Counted from the stretch's first letter, positions 26,904 to 37,299 are shown. The stretch: 64,000 bases of DNA from Rhodanobacter sp. 67-28 (GCA_001898415.1 MKTU01000017.1:1-64000), one strand, 5' to 3'. The notes: generated from the letters alone by a model not told the origin. Numbers and translations: made by a program.

Positions 26904-27890
26904 ATGAAACTCGGATCTCTCAAGGAAGGCGGCCGCGACGGCACGCTGATCGTGGTCAGTCGCGACCTCAGTCGCGCGGTGAAGGCCGGCGCCATCGCGC
27001 CGACGCTGCAGGCGGCGCTGGACGACTGGTCGAGCGCGGCGCCGCGACTGAACGCGCTGTCCGAACAGCTCGACGCCGGCCAGGCCGCCGAAGCGTTTGC
27101 ACTGGACATGGCCGCGCTGGCCGCGCCGCTGCCGCGTGCCTACGAATTCGTCGACGGCAGTGCCTACCTGCCACACGTCGAGCGCGTGCGCCGCGCCCGC
27201 GGCGCCGAGGTACCGGCTTCGTTCTACACCGATCCGCTGATGTACCAGGCCACCAGCGCCGGCTTCCTCGGTCCGCGTGATCCGGTGGTGGTGCCCAGCG
27301 AGGATTTCGGCATCGACCTGGAAGCAGAAGTGGTCGTGGTGACCGACGACGTGCCGATGGCAGTGACGCCGGCGCAGGCTTCGGAACACATCCAGCTGAT
27401 CGGCCTGATCAACGACGTCAGTCTGCGCGGGCTGATCCCCGGCGAGCTGGCCAAGGGTTTTGGCTTCCTGCAGAGCAAGCCGCGCTCGGCGCTGTCGCCG
27501 GTGCTGGTGACGCCGGACGAACTGGGCGAGTCCTGGGCCGACGACAAGCTGCACCTGCCGATGCGCACCTGGCTCAACGACCAGTGGTTCGGCGAGGCCG
27601 AGTGCGGCGTGGACATGCAGTTCTCCTTCGCCGAGCTGGTCGCCCACGTGGCGAAAACGCGCCCGCTGACCGCCGGCACCATCGTCGGCTCCGGCACCAT
27701 CGCCAACCAGGACACCGGCAAGGGCGCCTCCTGCCTGGCCGAGCAGCGCACCGTGGAAACGCTGCGTGACGGCAAGCCGTCGACGCCGTTCCTGAAGTTC
27801 GGCGACCGCCTGAAGATCGACGTCACCGACGCCGCCGGCGCCTCGATCTTCGGTTCCATCGAGCAGCAGGTCGAACCGCTCAAGCGCTGA
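26904..27890 (+). CDS. fahA: Fumarylacetoacetate hydrolase family protein (tyrosine pathway)
   Basis: The 328-residue protein belongs to the FAH family and very likely splits fumarylacetoacetate into fumarate and acetoacetate, given its place after hmgA. Features are YLPHVERVRRARG (about residues 92-104), DFGIDLEAEVVVV (about 133-145, with the metal-binding acidic residues), LINDVSLRGLIPGELAKGFGFLQSKP and GSGTIANQDTGKG. No maleylacetoacetate isomerase (maiA) gene follows. The downstream region is a palindromic repeat and then hemN. Confidence 0.9.
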   Translation: MKLGSLKEGGRDGTLIVVSRDLSRAVKAGAIAPTLQAALDDWSSAAPRLNALSEQLDAGQAAEAFALDMAALAAPLPRAYEFVDGSAYLPHVERVRRARGAEVPASFYTDPLMYQATSAGFLGPRDPVVVPSEDFGIDLEAEVVVVTDDVPMAVTPAQASEHIQLIGLINDVSLRGLIPGELAKGFGFLQSKPRSALSPVLVTPDELGESWADDKLHLPMRTWLNDQWFGEAECGVDMQFSFAELVAHVAKTRPLTAGTIVGSGTIANQDTGKGASCLAEQRTVETLRDGKPSTPFLKFGDRLKIDVTDAAGASIFGSIEQQVEPLKR

Positions 27891-27894
27891 AAGG

Positions 27895-28075
27895 CCGGGA
27901 ATGGGGAATAGGGAATAGGGAATAGGGAATAGAGCATCATGCCCGTCGACACGCCGCGCGAGCCAAGCGCTTCACCGAGGACGGGCGATGCCTGCGTGTG
28001 AAGCGTTTCGCCAGCGGGAGCACCTCGGCGTGCGTGTTTCCCCGATTCCCGATTCCCTATTCTCCATTCCCTGCA
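27895..28075. repeat. GGGAATA-type palindromic repeat with long central insert
   Basis: Several GGGAATA units (27897-27932) face TTCCCGATTCCCTATTCTCC (28049-28073) across about 115 bases. It is the longest of the family in this window and lies between the tyrosine block and hemN. Confidence 0.75.
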
Positions 28076-28114
28076 TCAAAGACGCTGCGGCAGGTTGACG
28101 CGACTTCCGGCGGG

Positions 28115-28128
28115 TTGATCCGGATCAA
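28115..28128 (+). promoter_or_regulatory. Perfect FNR/ANR box upstream of hemN
   Basis: TTGATCCGGATCAA matches the FNR/ANR consensus (TTGAT, four bases, ATCAA) without mismatch. Its centre is 42.5 bases upstream of the hemN ATG. An FNR-type regulator is encoded just downstream of hemN. Confidence 0.85.
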
Positions 28129-28163
28129 GGCGGACGGGCAGGGGGGTGGACAGACTCGTCCCC

Positions 28164-29564
28164 ATGGCCACTCCCATCGAACCTCCCGACTTCGACCCTG
28201 CGCTGATTGCCCGTTACGACGTGGCCGGTCCGCGTTACACCAGCTATCCGACGGCGCCGCAGTTCAAGACCGAATTCGACGAAACCGTGCTGCGCGGCGT
28301 GATCCGGGCGTCCAACGAGGAGCCGATCCCGCGCCCGCTCTCGCTGTACGTGCACGTGCCGTTCTGCATGAGCCCGTGCTTCTACTGCGGCTGCAACCGC
28401 ATCATCACGCGCGACCACAGTCAGGCCGATCGCTACCTCGAACGGCTGTACCGCGAGATCGAGCTGATCGCGCCGTTGTTCGACCGCGACCGTCCGGTGC
28501 GCCAGCTGCACTTCGGCGGCGGCACGCCCAACTTCCTCGACATCCGCCAGATGGGCGAACTGCTGGAATCGCTGGCGCGGCATTTCAGCTTCAGCCGCGC
28601 GGCGGATCGCGAATTCGGCATCGAGATCGACCCGCGCTTCGCCGACGGTGCCTATGTGCACGGCCTGGGCGAGCTGGGTTTCAACCGCATGTCGGTGGGC
28701 ATCCAGGATTTCGACCCGGCGGTGCAGGAAGCAGTCAACCGCATCCAGAGTTTCGAGCAAACCCGCGAGGTGCTCGAGGCGGCGCGCAAGTCGTGGTTCC
28801 GCTCGACCAGCGTGGATCTGATCTACGGCCTGCCGCTGCAGACCGTCGAGGGCTTCAGCCGCACGCTGGAGCAGGTGGTGTCGCTCGACCCGGATCGCGT
28901 GGCCGTCTACGGCTACGCGCACCTGCCGGAGATGTTCAAGGCGCAGCGGCAAATCGCCGCAGCCGACCTGCCCGACGCTGCCACGCGGCTGGCCCTGTTC
29001 GGCCGCGCGGTGGCGCAGCTGTCGGCGGCGGGTTACGTCTATGTCGGCATGGACCATTTCGCCAAGGCCACCGACGAACTGGTGCTGGCGCAGCGCGCCG
29101 GCACGCTGCAACGCAATTTCCAGGGCTATTCGACCCACGGCCACTGCGACATCGTGGGGCTGGGCGTCAGCGCGATCGGCCGCATCGGCGACAGCTACAG
29201 CCAGAACGCGCGCGACCTGATGGGCTATTACGGGGCGCTGGACGCTGGCCGGCTGCCGGTGGCGCGCGGGCTGGAGCTGGACGAGGACGACCTGATCCGG
29301 CGCGAGCTGATCGGCGAGCTGATGTGCCACGGGGTGGTCGACAAGCAGCAGTTCGGTGCGCGCCATCGGCTGCTGTTCGACGAATATTTCGTGCGCGCGC
29401 GCGAACGCCTCGCGCCGCTGGTGGCCGACGGTTTGGTGGAAGACGACGCGCGCGAGGTGCGGGTGACCTCGCGGGGCCGTCTGCTGTTGCGTATCATCGC
29501 CATGTGCTTTGACGCCTATCTCGACGACAAGGCACAGGCGGCGCGCTATTCGCGCGTGATCTGA
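28164..29564 (+). CDS. hemN: Oxygen-independent coproporphyrinogen III dehydrogenase
   Basis: HemN is a radical SAM enzyme that converts coproporphyrinogen III to protoporphyrinogen IX without O2. The 466-residue protein carries the CxxxCxxC cluster site as CMSPCFYCGC near residue 67, preceded by the family N-terminus DPALIARYDVAGPRYTSYPT. HFGGGTPNFL and the trailing HemN C-terminal domain are present. ATG 28164 is chosen by comparison with E. coli HemN; a GTG at 28146 would add residues not found in the family. A perfect FNR box lies upstream, fitting low-oxygen induction. Confidence 0.94.
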   Translation: MATPIEPPDFDPALIARYDVAGPRYTSYPTAPQFKTEFDETVLRGVIRASNEEPIPRPLSLYVHVPFCMSPCFYCGCNRIITRDHSQADRYLERLYREIELIAPLFDRDRPVRQLHFGGGTPNFLDIRQMGELLESLARHFSFSRAADREFGIEIDPRFADGAYVHGLGELGFNRMSVGIQDFDPAVQEAVNRIQSFEQTREVLEAARKSWFRSTSVDLIYGLPLQTVEGFSRTLEQVVSLDPDRVAVYGYAHLPEMFKAQRQIAAADLPDAATRLALFGRAVAQLSAAGYVYVGMDHFAKATDELVLAQRAGTLQRNFQGYSTHGHCDIVGLGVSAIGRIGDSYSQNARDLMGYYGALDAGRLPVARGLELDEDDLIRRELIGELMCHGVVDKQQFGARHRLLFDEYFVRARERLAPLVADGLVEDDAREVRVTSRGRLLLRIIAMCFDAYLDDKAQAARYSRVI

Positions 29565-29599
29565 TCCACGCAGCTCCGACCAGGCAACCCGATCGCATC

Positions 29600-30361
29600 A
29601 TGGATTCCAAGCACCCGGCAGGGCGCCTGCCCGAGCCGCCCAATCCGATTGCCGACGACGGCGACGAGGCGCACTTCTGCGGTACCTGTGCGTTCTCCAG
29701 TGCCTGCATCGCTGCGGGCTACAACAAGCCCGAGCTGGCGCAGTTGCAATGCCTGGTCGAGCACGTCGGGCCGTTCCGTGCCGGCGAGCACATCTTCCGC
29801 ACCGGCGATCCGTTCCGCGCGATCTTCGCGGTGCGCAGCGGCACGGTCAAAACCCGCATGGTGGACAAGGAGGGCCGCGAGCAGGTGCTGGGTTTCTACC
29901 TGCCCGGCGAGGTGATCGGCCTCAACGCGATCTACCCCGAGCATTTCCCGTGCGACGCGGTGGCGCTGGATACCTCGTTCTTCTGCCGTTTCTCCTTCCC
30001 CGCGATGAGCGCGCTGGCCTCGCGCATCCCGGCGGTGCAGAAGCACCTGTTTCGCCTGTTGAGCAAGGAACTGGGCAGCGCCAGCCTGCTGGCCGGCGAC
30101 CACAGCGCGGACGAGCGCATGGCGGCGTTCCTGATGGATCTCGCCGGACGCTATGCCGCGCGCGGTTTCTCCGCCACGCGCTTCCACCTCAGCATGTCGC
30201 GCGGCGACATCGCCAACTACCTGCGCTTGGCCGCCGAAACGGTGAGCCGCGTGCTGAGCCGCTTCCGCAGCCAGAACCTGATCCGCATCGAGGGTCGCGA
30301 ACTGGAGCTGCTCAACCCCGATGCCCTGCGCCAGCTCGGCCAGGCGCTGCTGCCGGACTGA
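29600..30361 (+). CDS. anr: FNR/ANR-type oxygen-sensing transcriptional regulator
   Basis: The 253-residue CRP-family protein has the four cysteines expected for an oxygen-labile [4Fe-4S] cluster: C27, C30 and C36 (the same 3 and 6 spacing as E. coli C20, C23, C29) and C118 in HFPCDAV. A cyclic-nucleotide-binding-like barrel is followed by the HTH (SRGDIANYLRLAAETVSRVLSRF), where E, S and R of ETVSR are those that read TTGAT half-sites. It lies 35 bases after hemN, which has such a site, so autonomous low-oxygen control of the pair is likely. Confidence 0.92.
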   Translation: MDSKHPAGRLPEPPNPIADDGDEAHFCGTCAFSSACIAAGYNKPELAQLQCLVEHVGPFRAGEHIFRTGDPFRAIFAVRSGTVKTRMVDKEGREQVLGFYLPGEVIGLNAIYPEHFPCDAVALDTSFFCRFSFPAMSALASRIPAVQKHLFRLLSKELGSASLLAGDHSADERMAAFLMDLAGRYAARGFSATRFHLSMSRGDIANYLRLAAETVSRVLSRFRSQNLIRIEGRELELLNPDALRQLGQALLPD

Positions 30362-30417
30362 GTTCCAAGGTGTTCTGACCAGGCCGTCGTTCCAGCGAGG
30401 ACTTGGCCATGGTGTCT

Positions 30418-31179
30418 CTAAGCCGCCGGCACGGCTTCCTCGATCACTCGCGGACGCGCGCGCGAGCGGCGATAGCTGGCGATGATGTCGCCGTAGTGGA
30501 TCACCCGGCCGATCGTGTAGGTGGTGATGCGGGTGACGTCGCGCACCGGTTTCAGGTGGCTGGGGCGGAACGTGCCGTGGTAGCGCGAGGCGATCGGCAC
30601 CGAGACGATGCCGAGTTTCTTCTCGCGCGAGGCGGCGATCAGGATGGCGGCCTCGAACACGAAGTTCTCCGCGGCCAGGTCGACCAGTTCCAGTGCCTCG
30701 CGCGGATACCAGCGCTGGCCGCTCTGGGTGTCGGCCACCGGTTGGGCGCAGGCCCACGAGATGCCCCAGTCGGCGACCGCGTTGGCCCGGCGACGGCCCT
30801 TCGGTTGCTGCGCCTTGTCCAGCAGCCGCGCGCCGATCACGATGTGTTGCGGGTAGCGCGCGGCGGCGGCGACGATGCGCGGGATGTCGCTGGCCAGGTG
30901 CTGGCCGTCGCCGTCCATCGTCAGTACCGCGTCGTAGCCCAGGCGCAGCGCCTCGCGGAAGCCCCGGCGCAGCGCCTCGCCCTTGCCGCAGCGTTGTTCG
31001 TGGCGCAGCAGGGTTACCGGCAGGCTGGCAGCGATATCCGGCGTGCGATCGTCCGAGCCGTCGTCGATCACGATCACCGGCGCCTCCAGCGCGAGCACGG
31101 ATTCGATCACTGCGCGGATCGCCGCCTCCTCGTTGAGACAGGGGATCAGGACGCACCAGCGTGCGGTGGATGTATTCAC
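30418..31179 (-). CDS. Family 2 glycosyltransferase
   Basis: The 253-residue protein has the GT-A fold: VLIPCLNEEAAIRAVIESVL, VIVIDDGSDDRTPDIA, and the DXD-like DGDGQH that binds metal and nucleotide sugar. There is no clear membrane segment. The GTG at 31179 has GGAGAAGG upstream and overlaps the previous stop (GTGA), so it is coupled to the chain-length-factor gene. In aryl-polyene and xanthomonadin clusters a GT2 protein accompanies the ketosynthases; the same role is plausible here. Confidence 0.8.
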   Translation of the reverse strand: MNTSTARWCVLIPCLNEEAAIRAVIESVLALEAPVIVIDDGSDDRTPDIAASLPVTLLRHEQRCGKGEALRRGFREALRLGYDAVLTMDGDGQHLASDIPRIVAAAARYPQHIVIGARLLDKAQQPKGRRRANAVADWGISWACAQPVADTQSGQRWYPREALELVDLAAENFVFEAAILIAASREKKLGIVSVPIASRYHGTFRPSHLKPVRDVTRITTYTIGRVIHYGDIIASYRRSRARPRVIEEAVPAA

Positions 31180-31967
31180 GCGACCTTCTCCATGGCGATC
31201 TGCAATCCCAGCGTGGGGGCAGCGGCCAGCCGGCATGATCCCGCATTACTGGCCAGCACGGCGAGCAGGGCGAGGCTGCGGGCCGATGGATTGCCCCGGC
31301 ACCAACCGGCCAGTGGCTCGGGCAGGGCATCGTCGGGCTGCGGCGGGGCCAGCTGCAGGTCGAGCCGGGCCAGCGTGGCCGCGCCCGCCGCAGGGGCCAG
31401 CACCAGCGCGCAGGCGAAAGGCTGGTCGCAGTCGGTGACTTCGGCCAGTGGCCAGCTGCCGGCGCCGTCGCTGCACACCAGCAACACCGCGCGTTGCTCG
31501 GTCAGCACCTGGCTGGCCGCTTCGAGCAGGCCGGCACCGAAGCTGGCTGCCTGCGCCGCGATCGCGGTGGACGGCGCGTGGCAGCCGGTGGCGATGGTCC
31601 AGTAGCCGACGGCGGCGTTGTGCACCGAGTTGTGGAAGCGGATCGGCGACAGCTCGGCCGGCGCATGGGCGAGCGTGGCGCACATGTAATCGGTGATCGT
31701 CTGGTCACCGTGCGAGGAGGCGAACACGCACGCCAGCGTGGCGGCGTCGCGGCCGCTCATCGCGACCGCCTGTCCGGCCGCCTCGATCGCCAGCAGCACG
31801 CTGGCCGGTGCGCGCCGGCGCTCGTTCGGCGGCAGCGTGGCGGCAGTGGGGCGCGCCGGCGGCGGCGCTGGCGTCTGTCCGGCGAGCAGGCTGCGCAATG
31901 CGGCGAAGTCGGCCAGCTGCGGCGACCACAGGCCGATGCCTTCGACGTAGACGCGCAAGTCGCTCAT
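31176..31967 (-). CDS. Beta-ketoacyl synthase-like chain-length factor
   Basis: The 263-residue protein resembles the N-terminal ketosynthase domain (ACVFASSHGDQTITDYMCATL, IRFHNSVHNAAVGYWTIATG), but the nucleophile position reads IAAQAASFGAG. Gln replaces the catalytic Cys, the mark of chain-length factors that pair with an active ketosynthase, as ApeC does with ApeO in aryl-polyene synthesis. It is shorter than a full KS. It overlaps both neighbours by four bases, so the three genes are one translational unit. Confidence 0.75.
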   Translation of the reverse strand: MSDLRVYVEGIGLWSPQLADFAALRSLLAGQTPAPPPARPTAATLPPNERRRAPASVLLAIEAAGQAVAMSGRDAATLACVFASSHGDQTITDYMCATLAHAPAELSPIRFHNSVHNAAVGYWTIATGCHAPSTAIAAQAASFGAGLLEAASQVLTEQRAVLLVCSDGAGSWPLAEVTDCDQPFACALVLAPAAGAATLARLDLQLAPPQPDDALPEPLAGWCRGNPSARSLALLAVLASNAGSCRLAAAPTLGLQIAMEKVA

Positions 31968-33169
31968 GCGACGAACCCCGCGCGGGCGAAGGCCAGGCAG
32001 GCATTGTTGCCGCCGAAGCCGAACGAGTTGCTGAGTGCCACGTCGATGCGCTGCTGCTCGTTGTGCCAGGCGAACTGCGCGCCGCAGACCGGGTCGGGCG
32101 TGTCGCCGCCGAGGTTGCCGGGCACCAGGTCGTGTTCGATCGCCTGCAGCGCCATGGTCGCCTCGACGATGCCCGCGGCACCCAGCGTGTGGCCGGTGAA
32201 ACCCTTGGTGGAGCTGGCCCGCGTGGTAGCCGGGAAGGCGCGCGCGACCAGCGCCGCTTCCACTTCGTCGTTCTTCTGGCTGGCGGTGCCGTGCAGGTTG
32301 ATGTAGCCGACCTGCGCAGGATCGAGCCCGGCGCGCGCCAGCGCGTCGTTCAGTGCCAGCTCCGCACCGAGTCCTTGCGGGTGCGGCGTGGACATGTGGT
32401 GCGCGTCGCTGGATTCGCCGTAGCCCAGCAGGCGGGGTGCATCGGGTGCGGTGTCGATGCGCTCCAGCAGCGCGAAGCCGGCGGCCTCGCCGATCGAGAT
32501 GCCGTTGCGCGCCGCGTCGAACGGCCGGCACGGCTCGGGCGAGACCAGTTCCAGCGCGTTGAAACCGAACAGCACGCTGTCGCACAAGGTGTCCACGCCG
32601 CCGACCACGGCCGCGTCGATCAGGCCCAGCCGCAGCATCCGCTCGGCGCTGGCGAACACCTTGGCGCTGGACGAGCAGGCGGTGGAGACGGTCAGGCACG
32701 GCCCTTCCAGTGCCAGCGCCGCGGCCACGAAGGCGGCCAGCGAATGCGGCGCGTGGATCGCCGGGCGCAGCATGTCGTCGGGAAAACCGCCGTCGGCGTC
32801 GAGCCGCCGATACGCCTCCTCGGTGGCGCCGATGCTGGCGGTGGAGGTGCCCAGCAGCAAGGCGACGCGGCCGGCGCCGTAGCGCGCGCGCGCGGCGCGC
32901 ACGCGGTCGAGGAAGCCGTCCTGATTCAGGCCGAGCCAGGCCAGCCGGTTGTTGCGGCAATCCCATGACGCGAGCGCGGCGGGCAGCGCGGCGGTTTCCA
33001 GGCCATCGACGCGGCCGATCCAGCATGTCAGCGGCGCACTGCTGAAATCGTTCGGACGCAGGCCGCTGCGCTCGCCGCGCAACGCGTCGAGCTGGGCGTC
33101 GAGCCCGTGGCCGAGTGCCGACGTGGCGGTGTGCGCGGTGACCGCGAGAGGTGTCATCACATGAGGCAT
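31964..33169 (-). CDS. Beta-ketoacyl-ACP synthase (FabF/ApeO-like)
   Basis: The 401-residue condensing enzyme has the complete triad: Cys in VSTACSSSAKV (near residue 165), His in NLHGTASQ (near 290) and His in GHTLGAAG (near 330). It probably extends a polyene or fatty chain on ACP together with the chain-length factor next to it. It is the first gene of a three-gene unit with that factor and a GT2 protein. No ACP, dehydratase or exporter gene of an aryl-polyene cluster is beside it. ATG 33169 and ATG 33157 are both possible starts. Confidence 0.82.
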   Translation of the reverse strand: MPHVMTPLAVTAHTATSALGHGLDAQLDALRGERSGLRPNDFSSAPLTCWIGRVDGLETAALPAALASWDCRNNRLAWLGLNQDGFLDRVRAARARYGAGRVALLLGTSTASIGATEEAYRRLDADGGFPDDMLRPAIHAPHSLAAFVAAALALEGPCLTVSTACSSSAKVFASAERMLRLGLIDAAVVGGVDTLCDSVLFGFNALELVSPEPCRPFDAARNGISIGEAAGFALLERIDTAPDAPRLLGYGESSDAHHMSTPHPQGLGAELALNDALARAGLDPAQVGYINLHGTASQKNDEVEAALVARAFPATTRASSTKGFTGHTLGAAGIVEATMALQAIEHDLVPGNLGGDTPDPVCGAQFAWHNEQQRIDVALSNSFGFGGNNACLAFARAGFVA

Positions 33170-33311
33170 CGCGAAAGCCTAGCGGTCGCCCTGCAGCTTG
33201 CCTAGCCTGCGACCATCGGCGGAGTCCGATCGTGGCCAGCACGGCATGAAGATGCCGCGAACGTCGTACACCGTTAAGCTGTCGCGTCTCCCGCACCGAC
33301 GATGCCTTGGC

Positions 33312-34993
<1,682 letters not shown>

Positions 34994-35003
34994 CGCAGCC
35001 GCG

Positions 35004-35073
35004 CGTAGGGCGGGCACCGCCCGCCGATGCCCGTTAGCATGTCGCGACCGCGGCGGGCATTGCCCGCCCTACG
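35004..35073. repeat. CGTAGGGCGGGC-type inverted repeat between convergent genes
   Basis: Arms CGTAGGGCGGGCACC (from 35004) and its near-complement ending GCCCGCCCTACG (35073) are 23 bases each with two mismatches, around a 24-base loop. It lies between the stops of hemF and the VNG-repeat gene and could end both transcripts. It belongs to a different palindrome family from those at 14505 and 24998. Confidence 0.72.
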
Positions 35074-35080
35074 ATCTGAC

Positions 35081-35737
35081 CTACGGAGTGGCCCCGCTGA
35101 ATTTCTCCACTGTTGCCCCCTTCACCGGGCCGATCGTGGCGCTGTCGCTGACTTTCAGTTCCACCTCGCGGCGGAACTCCAGCGTGCCCTGCACCACGGC
35201 GTGCGGGCCGATCACCACCACCGGCTTGCGGCTGTTGAAGTTGAACCAGCCGTTCTGCTTGTCGATCAGGATGCCGCCTTCGACGCGCGAGTTTTCGCCC
35301 ACGCTGATGTCGCCGCTGACCGTGGCCAGACCGCCGGCGACGTGGGCGGCATCCAGCACGATGGCGCCGTTGACGTTGCCCAGCTTGCCGCCGACCTCGG
35401 CGCCGCGCGCCAGGCGGATGCTGCCGTTGACCGCGCTCACGTCACCACTGACCTTGCTGGCTTCGCCCAGCGTGATCGAGCCGTTGACGGTGTCCACCGC
35501 GGTGGCCTGGGCGCGGTCGCCGAGCTCCACCGCGCCGTTGACCGTGCCGGCCTTGCGCACGGTGGCGCCATCGCCGACATGGACCGCGCCGTTGACCGAG
35601 CTGACGTCGCCGGCCTGTTGGCCCGCCTCGACGCGTACCGCGCCGTTGACCTTGTCGATGTCGCCGTCGCGGGCCACTGCCAGGGCAGGCAGCAAGGCGA
35701 ACGTGCACAGGAGAAGAATGGTCGAGATGCGGTGCAT
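35081..35737 (-). CDS. Exported protein with VNG solenoid repeats
   Basis: The 218-residue protein begins with a signal peptide (MHRISTILLLCTFALLPALA). It then repeats a unit of 18-19 residues whose core is VNGAV or VNGSI (at about residues 30, 48, 66, 85, 104 and 123), as in right-handed beta-solenoids. The region after residue 160 resembles the polymer-forming cytoskeletal (bactofilin-like) pattern VVVIGPHAVVQGTLEFRREVELKVSDSATI. Function is unknown; a periplasmic structural role is possible. The upstream region holds no second gene before gpmA. Confidence 0.65.
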   Translation of the reverse strand: MHRISTILLLCTFALLPALAVARDGDIDKVNGAVRVEAGQQAGDVSSVNGAVHVGDGATVRKAGTVNGAVELGDRAQATAVDTVNGSITLGEASKVSGDVSAVNGSIRLARGAEVGGKLGNVNGAIVLDAAHVAGGLATVSGDISVGENSRVEGGILIDKQNGWFNFNSRKPVVVIGPHAVVQGTLEFRREVELKVSDSATIGPVKGATVEKFSGATP

Positions 35738-35879
35738 GGCAGGCTCCGTGGTCGGTGGGAGTCTCTAGGATGCCGCCGCCGCGGCAAAGGTTTGCCATGA
35801 CCTGTGGCAGGGTGCGGATTTGACGCTGCCGGGGCCGCACTGCACCATTCGCGGTTCATCCCGTTTGCTGAGCGCACCC

Positions 35880-36623
35880 ATGCACAAGCTCGTCCTGATC
35901 CGCCACGGCCAATCGCAGTGGAACCTCGACAACCGCTTCAGCGGCTGGGCCGACGTCGACCTCACCGAGCAGGGCAGGGCGGAGGCGCGCGAAGCGGGCC
36001 GCCTGCTGACCGAAGGCGGCTACAGCTTCGACGTGGCGCACACCTCGGTGCTCAAGCGGGCCGTGCGCACGCTGTGGGGCGTGCAGGACGAGATGGGCCT
36101 GATGTGGCTGCCGGTGGTCACCGACTGGCGCCTCAACGAGCGTCACTACGGCGGCCTCACCGGCCTGAACAAGGCCGAGACCGCGGCGAAGTACGGCGAG
36201 GAGCAGGTGAAGATCTGGCGGCGCAGCTACGACGCGCCGCCGCCGCCGCTGGAGCGCGCCGCGAACGAGTCGGTGCACGATCCGCGTTACGCGAAGCTCG
36301 ACCCGAAGGACATCCCCGATACCGAGTGCCTGAAGGACACCGTGGCGCGCGTGCTGCCGTACTGGCACCAGGTGCTGGCGCCGGCGATCAAGGCGGGCCA
36401 GCGCGTGCTGGTCGCCGCGCACGGCAACTCGCTGCGCGCGCTGGTGAAATATCTGGACGGCATCTCCGACGAGGCGATCGTCGAGCTCAACATCCCCAAC
36501 GGCGTGCCGCTGGTGTATGAATTCGACGACGAACTGAAGCCGTTGCGCCATTACTACCTGGGCGACGCCGAGGCGATCGCGGCGAAGATGGCCGCGGTGG
36601 CCAACCAGGGCAAGGCGAAGTAG
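35880..36623 (+). CDS. gpmA: 2,3-Bisphosphoglycerate-dependent phosphoglycerate mutase
   Basis: GpmA interconverts 3- and 2-phosphoglycerate in glycolysis and gluconeogenesis. The 247-residue protein has the phospho-histidine motif [10 protein letters not shown] (residues 6-15), [13 protein letters not shown], the [11 protein letters not shown] loop and the second His in [10 protein letters not shown] near residue 184. The ATG at 35880 gives the exact family start. It stands alone and is followed by a membrane protein gene after about 100 bases. Confidence 0.95.
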   Translation: MHKLVLIRHGQSQWNLDNRFSGWADVDLTEQGRAEAREAGRLLTEGGYSFDVAHTSVLKRAVRTLWGVQDEMGLMWLPVVTDWRLNERHYGGLTGLNKAETAAKYGEEQVKIWRRSYDAPPPPLERAANESVHDPRYAKLDPKDIPDTECLKDTVARVLPYWHQVLAPAIKAGQRVLVAAHGNSLRALVKYLDGISDEAIVELNIPNGVPLVYEFDDELKPLRHYYLGDAEAIAAKMAAVANQGKAK

Positions 36624-36719
36624 CCGGGATTCGGGCTTCGCCAGGAGCAAAATCGCCGGCAGCCGGTGCGGGTGCCTTCCCGAACCCCGGCCCCAGTCCC
36701 TCATCCACCGGACCACGCC

Positions 36720-37280
36720 ATGCCCGCCCATCTGACCAGTTATCTGATCATGCTGCCGCTGCTGGCCTGGATCGTGTGGCGGCGGGTCAGCCGGCAGTTC
36801 GGTCGCCAGCCGATCCGGCGCAAGCGGATGATCGCCCGCATCGTGATCTTCGCGGTCATCGGTGGCCTGCTGGCGCTGAGCGGTTTCCATCATCTGGCGT
36901 TGGCCGAAGGGTTGCTCGGCGGGGTGCTGATCGGCGCCGCGATCGGCCTGTTCGGCCTGCGGCTGACCCGCTTCGAGGTCGATCCGGCCAAGGGCGACTG
37001 CTACGTGCCCAATCCGTGGATCGGCGCCCTGCTCACCGTGCTGCTGCTCGGGCGCCTGGCCTGGCGGCTGATGGTGGTGTGGCCGCAGCTGCAGCACGCG
37101 CAGGCGGCGGCAGACGCGGGCACGTCGATGCAGCCGATGGGCTACGCGTCCAGCCCGCTGACCATGCTGGTGATCGGCCTGCTGGTCGGCTACTACATCG
37201 CCTATTACAGCGGCGTGCTGGTGCACCATCGGCGCTTCCTGCGCGCGCATCCTGCTGCGGCGGCCGCTCGAGCGGAGTGA
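36720..37280 (+). CDS. Multi-pass membrane protein of unknown function
   Basis: The 186-residue protein has about four or five membrane segments: SYLIMLPLLAWIVWRRV, IVIFAVIGGLLALSGF, GLLGGVLIGAAIGLFGLRL, WIGALLTVLLLGRLAWRLM and MLVIGLLVGYYIAYYSGVL. The overall pattern, with the motif VDPAKGDCYVPNP between helices, resembles DUF1453/CcdC-like proteins, but I am not certain. ATG 36720 puts the first helix near the start. Confidence 0.6.
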   Translation: MPAHLTSYLIMLPLLAWIVWRRVSRQFGRQPIRRKRMIARIVIFAVIGGLLALSGFHHLALAEGLLGGVLIGAAIGLFGLRLTRFEVDPAKGDCYVPNPWIGALLTVLLLGRLAWRLMVVWPQLQHAQAAADAGTSMQPMGYASSPLTMLVIGLLVGYYIAYYSGVLVHHRRFLRAHPAAAAARAE

Positions 37281-37299
37281 TCCGGGGCGGCCCGGCGCT

